Part shown: piece by piece, positions 6,509 through 13,311 of the stretch | How positions within the stretch are numbered: position 1 is the stretch's first letter | How the letters are laid out: the number at the start of each line of letters is the position of its first letter | From: Thermohalobaculum sp039026375 | GTDB lineage: Bacteria > Pseudomonadota > Alphaproteobacteria > Rhodobacterales > Rhodobacteraceae | Assembly (NCBI GenBank): GCA_039026375.1 | Contig: JBCCML010000076.1 | Location: 1-19,488 of the forward strand | Direction of reading: 5' to 3' | Length of the DNA: 19,488 nt | Translations under genes and position numbers: made by a program | The notes under the pieces: model-generated | The model's database searches: none | Told to the model about the DNA's origin: nothing | What the model saw: only the letters and a program-made list of their open reading frames with translations

Positions 6509-8158
6509 ATGACCAAACCGTCCCCCGCCCGCCTGCAAGTGATGTGGAACCGCCTGCTCTCGGTGGTCGAGGAACAGGGCCAAACCCTGATCCGCGCCGC
6601 CTTCAGCCCCATGGTGCGCGAATGCGGCGACATCTCCGCCGGGATCTTCGATGCCGATGGCGCCATGCTGGCCCAGGCGGTCACGGGCACCCCCGGTCAC
6701 ATCAACACGATGGCCGAGGCCGTGAAGACCCTGGCCGGCCACTTTCCCCAGAATGCCATGCGCCCCGGCGATATCTATGCCACGAACGATCCTTGGATCG
6801 CGTCGGGCCACCTGAACGATCTGTTGCTCATGATGCCGGTTTTCGTCGGCGGCCGCGTGATCGGCTACACCGCCTGCACCTCGCACCTGGTGGACCTTGG
6901 CGGCCAGGGCATGGGGCCGGACGGCGGCGACATCTTCGACGAAGGTCTGCGCCTGCCGCCCTGCAAGCTGGTGGATCGGGGCACGCTGAACCCGCTGATC
7001 CTGTCCATCGTCAAGGCCAACTCCCGCGAGCCGGTGGCGAACGAGGGCGACATTTACGCGCTGATCGCCTGCTGCGAGGCGGGCGCCAGCCGCCTGGCTG
7101 CGATGATGGCGGAGTTCGACCTGCCGGATCTGACGACCCTAGGCGCCCACATCATCGAGACCTCGCGCCGCGGCACCTTGGAGGCCATCGCCCAGGTGCC
7201 GCCAGGCAGCTATCGCCACGACTTGATGGTCGACGGCTATGACAGCCCGATCCGCCTGGCGGCGACCCTGACCGTCCAACCTGACGGCATCACGCTGGAC
7301 TACGCGGGCACGGACCCCTGCTCGCCCAAGGGGATCAACGTGCCGCTGAACTACGCGACGGCCTACTCGGTCTTTGCGCTGCGCTGCATTCTGGGGCCTG
7401 ACATCCCCAATAATGCCGGATCGCTGGGGTGCTTTCATGTCACTGGCCCGCCCGGCTGCATCCTGAACGCCCAACCGCCGGCGCCCGTCGCCATGCGCCA
7501 CACGCTTGGCCAGATGAGCGTCGACCTGGTCTATGGCTGCTTGTCCCAAGCCTTGCCGGACCAGGTCCCGGCCGAGGGGGCGACAGCGATGTATGACCTG
7601 CCGCTTCGCAGCGTGCCGGAGGTGGCGCAAACCGGTGGCGCGCCCTTTGCCGTGGAGTTCGTCCACAACGGCGGTACGGGCGCCCGGCCCACGCGCGACG
7701 GCCTGTCGGCCACAGCCTTCCCATCGGGCGTCTGGGGCAGCCAGATCGAGATCTCGGAACAGGTGTCGCCGGTGCGTTTTCTCTGCCGGGAGCTCCGTCC
7801 CGACAGCGGCGGCCCCGGCCGTCAGCGCGGTGGCTTGGGCCAGCGCCTGGAACTGACACCCGCAAGGGAAGACGCCTTCCTGTTGTTCCTGTCGGTCGAG
7901 CGCGTGCGCTTTCCCGCAGCCGGGCGGCATGGCGGCCTGGCGGGCGGCGCAGGCTCTGTGCGCCTGGATGACGGGCCGGGCCTAGGCAGCAAAGGCACTA
8001 TTCGGGTCGAACCCGGTCAGACCCTGATCTTTGAGACACCGGGCGGCGGTGGTTTCGGCCCCCCATCCGAGCGTGACCCGACTGCGCTCGCCTGCGACAT
8101 CCGCGAGGGGTTGGTGAGCCCAGACGCCGCCCGCAGTGTCTATGGGGACAACACATGA
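6509..8158 (+). CDS. hyuB: Hydantoinase/oxoprolinase family protein, subunit B
   Basis: A 549-residue Hydantoinase_B protein, the usual size. Visible family motifs are PMVRECGDISAGIFDADG (35-51), NDPWIASGHLND (93-104, replacing the common NDPY..GTH), CTSHLVDLGG near 123-132, and the C-terminal PGGGGFG. It forms the partner of HyuA in ATP-dependent opening of cyclic amides or in related carboxylations. The start is ATG 6509, where homology to the family begins; an in-frame upstream extension runs into the palindromic repeat. The ribosome binding site here is poor. A TAATG at the end of hyuA (6386-6390) offers a coupled start, but in another frame. The stop overlaps the ATG of the aminotransferase gene as ATGA. 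Confidence 0.85.
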   Translation: MTKPSPARLQVMWNRLLSVVEEQGQTLIRAAFSPMVRECGDISAGIFDADGAMLAQAVTGTPGHINTMAEAVKTLAGHFPQNAMRPGDIYATNDPWIASGHLNDLLLMMPVFVGGRVIGYTACTSHLVDLGGQGMGPDGGDIFDEGLRLPPCKLVDRGTLNPLILSIVKANSREPVANEGDIYALIACCEAGASRLAAMMAEFDLPDLTTLGAHIIETSRRGTLEAIAQVPPGSYRHDLMVDGYDSPIRLAATLTVQPDGITLDYAGTDPCSPKGINVPLNYATAYSVFALRCILGPDIPNNAGSLGCFHVTGPPGCILNAQPPAPVAMRHTLGQMSVDLVYGCLSQALPDQVPAEGATAMYDLPLRSVPEVAQTGGAPFAVEFVHNGGTGARPTRDGLSATAFPSGVWGSQIEISEQVSPVRFLCRELRPDSGGPGRQRGGLGQRLELTPAREDAFLLFLSVERVRFPAAGRHGGLAGGAGSVRLDDGPGLGSKGTIRVEPGQTLIFETPGGGGFGPPSERDPTALACDIREGLVSPDAARSVYGDNT

Positions 8159-9255
8159 TCAAACCCAGACCGCACGTGGCCGAGATTGCGCCTTACGCGC
8201 TGGCGGATCTGTCGGTGCCACAAGGCGTCCGGGCCATCGAGCTTGCGCAGAACGAAAGCCCGTATCCACCGTCGCCCCGCGCGATCCAAGCCGCGGCCGC
8301 GGCGGCGACCGGGGCGCGGCTCTACCCCGATCCCGACTGGCGTGACCTGCGCGCGGCAATCGCTGCCCGCCACGGGTTGGTCCCCCATGCGATCCTGTGC
8401 GGTGCAGGCTCGATGGAACTGATCGGCGCCCTGATCCGCAGCTATGCCGGACCGGGGGATACAGTGCTGGCCCCCCAGCACGCCTACGCGTTTTTCCAAA
8501 CGGCGACCCGTTTGGCAGGGGCAGCCTACGTGACGGCGCCAGAGACGGACCTGACCGCCTGCCCAGACGCCCTGTTGGCGGCGGTGACGCCCCAGACGCG
8601 CATCGTCTGCCTCGCCAACCCTGCAAACCCTACGGGCACCTGGTTGGCGCCTGACCGGGTGCGCCAGTTGCGCCGCGAGTTGCCCGGCGATGTGCTGCTG
8701 CTGCTGGACGAGGCCTATGCCGAGTTCGCGCCCCAGGACGGCCTTTTCGATCTGATCGAGCGTGGTGACACGGTGATCACGCGCACGTTCTCCAAGGCGT
8801 ATGGGTTGGCAGGGATGCGCGTCGGGTGGGCAGCGGCCCTCGCTTCGGTCGCGGACCAGGTGCGCAAGGTCCTGAACCCCAACAACGTCAATCTGCCGGC
8901 CCAGGCCGCCGCAAGCGCCGCGATGGCGGACCACGCGCAGATGACCGACACCGTTGCCCGCCTCGCCGCGCTGCGCGATCGCTTTGCGGGCCAGGTCAGG
9001 GCGCTTGGCCTGACGGTGCCCGCCTCGCACGCGAACTTTGTCTTGATCCGCTTTCCGGACGCCGTCCAGGCGGCGGACGCCGACCGGGAGTTGCGTGCCC
9101 AGGGCATCGTGCTGCGTGCCATGGGCGGGCACGGCCTGGCCGATTGCCTGCGGGCCACCATCGGCACCGAAGATGACATGACAGCCGCCGCCAATGCGCT
9201 GGCGCGGTGGCAGCAGGGATGCCATCGGGGATACCACCTGGGAGAGGGCCAATGA
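8155..9255 (+). CDS. PLP-dependent aminotransferase, class I/II, HisC-like
   Basis: A 366-residue fold-type I aminotransferase resembling histidinol-phosphate aminotransferase. Key residues seen: NESPY near 33-37 (substrate loop), LCGAGSMELI (81-90), NPANPTG (155-161), DEAYAEF (185-191, Asp185 for the pyridine nitrogen), SKAYGLAGMRVGW with Schiff-base Lys214 and Arg222, and the C-terminal substrate-carboxylate region SHANFVLIRF. It moves amino groups between an amino acid and a 2-oxo acid in the cytoplasm. It overlaps hyuB by ATGA and the racemase gene by ATGA, and there are no his genes nearby. A catabolic role on the amino acid made by HyuAB is therefore more likely than histidine biosynthesis. 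The specific substrate is unknown. Confidence 0.82.
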   Translation: MIKPRPHVAEIAPYALADLSVPQGVRAIELAQNESPYPPSPRAIQAAAAAATGARLYPDPDWRDLRAAIAARHGLVPHAILCGAGSMELIGALIRSYAGPGDTVLAPQHAYAFFQTATRLAGAAYVTAPETDLTACPDALLAAVTPQTRIVCLANPANPTGTWLAPDRVRQLRRELPGDVLLLLDEAYAEFAPQDGLFDLIERGDTVITRTFSKAYGLAGMRVGWAAALASVADQVRKVLNPNNVNLPAQAAASAAMADHAQMTDTVARLAALRDRFAGQVRALGLTVPASHANFVLIRFPDAVQAADADRELRAQGIVLRAMGGHGLADCLRATIGTEDDMTAAANALARWQQGCHRGYHLGEGQ

Positions 9256-10013
9256 TCGACATCCCCTCCCAGAACACCCGCCACCGGCTGCGTCTGGGCG
9301 TCCTGGTGCCCTTCACCAACACCAATCTGGAACCCGACATGGCACGTCTGGCGCCGCCCGGTGCCGCCGTCTATGCGGCCCGCCTGGGCGGCTATGACCA
9401 GGACGAGATTCCAGATGAACACCAGATGGCGGATCTGGGTGCCTCGGATATGGACGAACCGCTCCGCCTGATCCTGGGCGTGCGCCCGCACGTCGTCTTC
9501 TACGGCTGCACCTCGGCCACGCTGACCCACGGCCCCGCCTTTGACCGCGACCTGGCGGCGCGCATCCACGCCACCGCCGGGGTGCCGACAATCACCGCCG
9601 CGGGCGCGCTGGTCCATGCTTTGACCAGCCTCAAGATTACGCGCGTCGCCTTCGCCTCGCCCTATGTCGGGAAGATCAACGATATGGCCGAGGCGTTCCT
9701 GGCCGAGCAGGGCATCACCACGGTCAGCCGGGCCGATATCGGTGTTGCGCTCGACAATTATGGGCAGGGGGCACTGACCCCGGATCAGATCTGCGCGCTT
9801 GCCGCCCGCGCCGTCAGCCCGGATGCCCAGGCGATCGTGCTGTCCTGCACGGACATGCGCAGCGTCGAATGCATCGCCCGGTTGGAGGACGCGCTGGGCA
9901 AACCCGTAGTCTGTTCGAACCAGGCCATGATCTACCAGGCAATGGGGCTTTTGGGCTTAGAGCCGTGGCCAGCTTTGGCGGCACACGGGCGCCTGTTCGC
10001 TACGCCCCCCTAG
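9252..10013 (+). CDS. Asp/Glu racemase superfamily enzyme, maleate isomerase/arylmalonate decarboxylase type
   Basis: A 253-residue protein with the two-cysteine layout of the Asp/Glu racemase superfamily: Cys86 in FYGCTSAT and Cys199 in VLSCTDMRS, plus an N-terminal VPFTNTNLEPD (19-29) matching the VPxxNTxxE pattern of maleate cis-trans isomerases and arylmalonate decarboxylases. Such enzymes use thiol acid/base chemistry without cofactor. Alternatives are hydantoin or amino-acid racemase; the Asn-containing N-terminus favours the maleate isomerase branch. It is translationally coupled to the aminotransferase gene (ATGA) and is the last gene of the hyu cassette. Its stop codon TAG overlaps the stop of the convergent SDR gene within CTAG, leaving no room for a terminator between them. 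Confidence 0.8.
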   Translation: MIDIPSQNTRHRLRLGVLVPFTNTNLEPDMARLAPPGAAVYAARLGGYDQDEIPDEHQMADLGASDMDEPLRLILGVRPHVVFYGCTSATLTHGPAFDRDLAARIHATAGVPTITAAGALVHALTSLKITRVAFASPYVGKINDMAEAFLAEQGITTVSRADIGVALDNYGQGALTPDQICALAARAVSPDAQAIVLSCTDMRSVECIARLEDALGKPVVCSNQAMIYQAMGLLGLEPWPALAAHGRLFATPP

Positions 10014-10750
10014 AACAGGCCCGGGCGTAACGGCGATGACGCCGTCATCCCGCCGTCAACCGTGAACAGCTGACCGGTGGCAAATGCGGCCGCGTCCGAA
10101 GCCAGCCAAACCGCCATGGCGGCGATATCTTCTGGCCGGCCAAAGCGCCCCACCGGATGGCGTGCCACTGCATCGGCCCGGGCCGCCGGGGGGTCGTTCG
10201 CCAGATCAAAGGCGGCCTCCAGCATCCCGGTCTCGATCCAGCCTGGACAGATCGCATTGCAGCGGATCTGGGGCCCGTGGTCGACGGCGATGGAGCGCGT
10301 CAGCCCATGCACAAAGGCTTTTGACGCATTGTAGAGCGCCATCTCCGGGTCCGCGACACGACCGGAGATCGAGCCGATGTTGATCACCGATCCGCCCGCG
10401 CGCATCATCGGAATGAACGCCCGGCAGCAGTTGAAAACGCCGCGCGCGTTCACCCCCATCACCAGATCCCAGTCAGCATCGGTCGAGGTGGTCACCGTCT
10501 TCTCCACCTGGACGCCGGCATTGTTGACCAGGATGTCCAGGGCGCCTGCGGCTTTGGCCAGCGCGGCGACCTCTGCGGGGTCCGCCACATCGGTCTGATG
10601 CCAACCAATCGCCGCTTGCATGTCGTCCGGTCGCGCGCCGCGTCCGCAGGTAATAACCTCGGCACCTTCGCGCACAAAGGCGGCCACGATCGCCCGGCCG
10701 ATGCCCTGCCGCCCGCCGGTCACCAGGGCGCGCTTACCGCTCAGGACCAT
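10010..10750 (-). CDS. Short-chain dehydrogenase/reductase (SDR)
   Basis: A 246-residue classical SDR. Motifs: TGGRQGIG (11-18), NNAG (76-79), Asn101, and the catalytic Ser127, Tyr140 and Lys144 (YNASK), with PG at 169-170 and the C-terminal GQLFTVDGGMT typical of 3-oxoacyl-ACP-reductase-like SDRs. The start is ATG 10750 with GGAGGG six bases upstream; an ATG-less extension to 10783 is rejected. It is the last gene of the leftward Rieske-betC-SDR-SDR operon, 58 bases after the other SDR. It may oxidise an alcohol or sugar-like product of that operon, but nothing in the sequence names the substrate. Confidence 0.87.
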   Translation of the reverse strand: MVLSGKRALVTGGRQGIGRAIVAAFVREGAEVITCGRGARPDDMQAAIGWHQTDVADPAEVAALAKAAGALDILVNNAGVQVEKTVTTSTDADWDLVMGVNARGVFNCCRAFIPMMRAGGSVINIGSISGRVADPEMALYNASKAFVHGLTRSIAVDHGPQIRCNAICPGWIETGMLEAAFDLANDPPAARADAVARHPVGRFGRPEDIAAMAVWLASDAAAFATGQLFTVDGGMTASSPLRPGLF

Positions 10751-10808
10751 CGCCAACCCTCCGTTTGACCAAACCCCGGGCACGTCACGCCCGCTGCCCC
10801 AGAGCCCA

Positions 10809-11579
10809 TCACAGCCGCATCTGCTGGACTTGAGCGCTCAACCCGCCATCCAGCACCCATAACTGGCCCGATGCATAGCGTGCCTCGTCCGAGGCCAGCC
10901 AAAGCACCAGGTTCGCGACATCCTCCGGCGTGCCATAAATGCGCAGCGGATGCACATCCCGGACCGCCTGCTGCAAGTCACCGATCGCGCGGCCGCCCCC
11001 GCCCGAGCCCTCGCCGGTGAAGAAACTCTGCAGCATCGGCGTGTCCACGTAACCCGGGCAGACGGCGTTCACCCGGATCCCCTCCGGTCCGTGATCGCAC
11101 GCCATGGCGCGGGTCAGCGCGTGGACGGCGCCCTTGGTCGCGCAGTAGGCCGCCAGGCCCGGGTCCGCGATGAACCCGTCATAGGAGCCGAAGTTCACCA
11201 CGCTGGCCCCGGGCGATTTGCGCAGCACCGGCAGGGCCGCCCGACAGGTCAGGAACATGCCAGTGACGTTGACGGCAAACGACCTGTTCCATTCGTCCAG
11301 GGTTGTGTCTTCGATGGTCTTCTCGATCTCGATACCGGCGGCGTTCACCAGGACATCCAGATGTCCCCAATCCCTGGCCACGTCGGCCATCGCTTCCGCC
11401 GCGGCGTCCTCTCGGGTCACGTCATAGGGGATCACGCGCACCCCCTCTGGTGGCCCCTCCCATGGCGCCAGATCGGCGGCGATCACCTCGGCTCCCTCCG
11501 ATGCAAACCGGGCGCAGATTGCGCGGCCAATACCGCCGCAGCCGCCGGTGACAAACGCCGTCTTGCCTGCCAGCCTCAC
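10809..11579 (-). CDS. Short-chain dehydrogenase/reductase (SDR), probably NAD-linked
   Basis: A 256-residue classical SDR with TGGCGGIG (11-18), Asp36 after the second strand (pointing to NAD), Asn104, catalytic Ser132, Tyr145 and Lys149 (YCATK), and a C-terminal GQLWVLDGG. The usual NNAG motif is NAAG here (79-82), a tolerated variant. The chosen start is GTG 11579, with GGAG nine bases upstream, where homology begins (MRLAGKTAFVTGG). A TTG two codons earlier is possible. The GTG overlaps the TGA of a possible 35-codon ORF that fills the gap to betC. It is a paralogue-like neighbour of the SDR downstream. Substrate unknown; likely works with betC and the Rieske oxygenase. Confidence 0.86.
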   Translation of the reverse strand: MRLAGKTAFVTGGCGGIGRAICARFASEGAEVIAADLAPWEGPPEGVRVIPYDVTREDAAAEAMADVARDWGHLDVLVNAAGIEIEKTIEDTTLDEWNRSFAVNVTGMFLTCRAALPVLRKSPGASVVNFGSYDGFIADPGLAAYCATKGAVHALTRAMACDHGPEGIRVNAVCPGYVDTPMLQSFFTGEGSGGGGRAIGDLQQAVRDVHPLRIYGTPEDVANLVLWLASDEARYASGQLWVLDGGLSAQVQQMRL

Positions 11580-11683
11580 GTGCAATGGCTCCGGCCAGGC
11601 GCCGCGCGCGGGTGGGTGGGCACGCCGAATGTCCAGGCCGCTCCGATCTCGCAGGGGAGCGCGCGGCGCGTGGCCCCGGTCAT
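11576..11683 (-). CDS. Possible 35-residue micro-ORF coupled to betC and the SDR gene
   Basis: The frame runs from ATG 11683, overlapping the betC stop as ATGA, to TGA 11576, overlapping the GTG start of the SDR as GTGA. It begins MTGATRRALP and ends APGRSHCT, with two cysteines and many arginines. GAGGGG lies six bases ahead of the ATG inside betC. Third codon positions are G or C in about 31 of 35 codons, but the first position is less GC-rich than the second, which is not typical of coding DNA here. I do not recognise the peptide. It could be a real small protein, a translational relay between betC and the SDR gene, or chance. Confidence 0.35.
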   Translation of the reverse strand: MTGATRRALPCEIGAAWTFGVPTHPRAAPGRSHCT

Positions 11684-13212
11684 GCCCCACCCCTCGGCGG
11701 CGGATATTGCATCCGATGCAGGACATCGTCCCAGCTGACAGTGTTGCGCACGAACTCGTTCGCGGCATCCCGCGGTGGCTGGTAGTCCCAACTGGTCAGC
11801 AGTCCCTTCTCCATGGCCGCGTGTACGGCCCGGCGCTGCTTTTGCGTGGCGATCACATCAGCCGAGATCTGGGCGCTGTCCCAGCGCGTCTGCACCTCCT
11901 GCGCAAAGCCTTTCGCCACATCGTCACACAAAGGATCACCCACCAGATTGACCAGCTCGCCCGGATCTTCCCCCAAGTCGTAGAGCTGCGGCGGATCGGC
12001 GTCGCAGTGGATGTACTTCCATTGCCGCCCATCCACATCCCGCCGGATCATGATCACCGGGGCGGCGGGCGCCATCTCGGCGCAGTACTCGCCGATCGCC
12101 TCCGTCTGGCTGGGCGTCCCTTCCGCCAGGGTTGGCCACAACGAGACACCGTCCACCGGCATGGCCAGCGGCCCATCTACCCCCGCCATCTCCAAGAAAG
12201 TGGGCAGCAGATCGACCAGCGAGCACGGCGCGCCTGCCACTTGTTGGCGCACGCCCGGTCCCGCCACGATCAGGGGCACCCGCGCCGAATGCTCGAAGAA
12301 CGTCATCTTGTACCAGAGGCCACGCTCTCCCAGCATGTCGCCGTGATCCGCGGTCACCACGACAATGGTGTTCTCCAACTGGTCGGCCTCTTCCAGCGCC
12401 TGGATCACCGCGCCAACCTTCCCGTCAAAGTACGACGTGTTGGCATAGTAGGCGTGCCGGGCATTGCGGACCTCTGCCTCCGTGATGTTGCCCTGATCCG
12501 CCTCGATCCCCTTCATCAGGCGCGCGCTATGCGGATCGGCTGGCGGCGGTGCCCCGGGCATGTCGATCGCCGCGTGATCATAGAGATCCCACCATTCCGG
12601 CCGCGCCACGTAAGGGTCGTGGGGGTGGATGAAGCTGACCACCATGCAGAACGGCGCCACCCCCTGCATGGCATAGTCGAAGATCCGCCGCCGGGCGAAA
12701 AACGCCGTCTCCTCATCGTATTCGATCTGAAAGGTCGTCGCGGCCTGGCCCGCGTTCCGGACCGCATCCATGTTGTGGTAGAAACTGTCGATCCGCTCGT
12801 CGGGCAGTTCCCAGTCCGGCGTCCAGGCATGGTCCGCCGGGTAGATATCGGTGGTCAGCCGCTCCTCGAACCCGTGCAGCTGGTCCGGCCCCACGAAATG
12901 CATCTTGCCGCTGAGGCACGTGCGATAGCCCGCCGCCCGCAGGTAATGCGCGAAGGTCGGGATCGTCGCCGGAAACTCGCTGGCATTGTCATAGGCGGCA
13001 ATCCGGGTGACCAGTTGACCGGACATAAAGCTGAAGCGGCTGGGCGCGCACAGCGGAGCATTGCAATAGGCGGCGTCGAACCGGGTGCCGCGGGCGGCCA
13101 GCGCCGACATGTGCGGGGTCTGGACCAACGGGTGGCCATAGGCGCCGGTAAACTGCGGCGCCAACTGGTCGGCCATGATCAAAACGATGTTTGGGCGGGT
13201 TTTGTCGGACAT
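11680..13212 (-). CDS. betC: Choline-sulfatase
   Basis: A 510-residue type I sulfatase that hydrolyses choline-O-sulfate to choline and sulfate in the cytoplasm. Metal-binding Asp15 stands in LIMADQLAPQ. The formylglycine signature CAPSR has Cys55 as the residue converted to formylglycine. SGKMHFVG carries Lys103 and His105, and TADHGDM carries Asp289 and His290. The C-terminal region SWDYQPPRDAANEFVRNT is the choline-sulfatase-specific tail, and length matches known BetC (about 510). No signal peptide is seen. ATG 13212 has AGAAGG seven bases upstream. It sits in an operon with a Rieske oxygenase of the quaternary-amine group and two SDRs rather than the classical betIBA set, so released choline may enter a different oxidation route. 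The formylglycine-generating enzyme is not in the window. Confidence 0.9.
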   Translation of the reverse strand: MSDKTRPNIVLIMADQLAPQFTGAYGHPLVQTPHMSALAARGTRFDAAYCNAPLCAPSRFSFMSGQLVTRIAAYDNASEFPATIPTFAHYLRAAGYRTCLSGKMHFVGPDQLHGFEERLTTDIYPADHAWTPDWELPDERIDSFYHNMDAVRNAGQAATTFQIEYDEETAFFARRRIFDYAMQGVAPFCMVVSFIHPHDPYVARPEWWDLYDHAAIDMPGAPPPADPHSARLMKGIEADQGNITEAEVRNARHAYYANTSYFDGKVGAVIQALEEADQLENTIVVVTADHGDMLGERGLWYKMTFFEHSARVPLIVAGPGVRQQVAGAPCSLVDLLPTFLEMAGVDGPLAMPVDGVSLWPTLAEGTPSQTEAIGEYCAEMAPAAPVIMIRRDVDGRQWKYIHCDADPPQLYDLGEDPGELVNLVGDPLCDDVAKGFAQEVQTRWDSAQISADVIATQKQRRAVHAAMEKGLLTSWDYQPPRDAANEFVRNTVSWDDVLHRMQYPPPRGGA

Positions 13213-13243
13213 CCTGAAGCCTTCTGAAAGCGTTGCACGCGGA

Positions 13244-13297
13244 TCAGAGGGTTCCGGGCGGCGGCTGGTAATGCATCGGCTTGGTGTGGTGGATCAT
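13244..13297 (-). CDS. Possible 17-residue micro-ORF between Rieske gene and betC
   Basis: ATG 13297 to TGA 13244 encodes MIHHTKPMHYQPPPGTL. A good Shine-Dalgarno AGGAAG lies six bases upstream, directly after the Rieske stop codon, so translation by ribosomes leaving that gene is plausible. It ends 31 bases before betC. It is rich in His and Pro and not recognised. It could be a leader or coupling peptide for betC, or a chance ORF. Confidence 0.3.
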   Translation of the reverse strand: MIHHTKPMHYQPPPGTL

Positions 13298-13311
13298 CGC
13301 GAGCTTCCTGA

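Noticed and set aside
8155..9255. Biosynthetic hisC
   Set aside because: Motifs are HisC-like but the gene is coupled to hyuB and a racemase-type gene with no other his genes. HisC-like enzymes have many substrates.
11548..13227. A 559-codon plus-strand open frame opposite betC
   Set aside because: It is antisense to a clear choline-sulfatase and its Arg/His-rich translation resembles no family; it is a by-product of high third-position GC.
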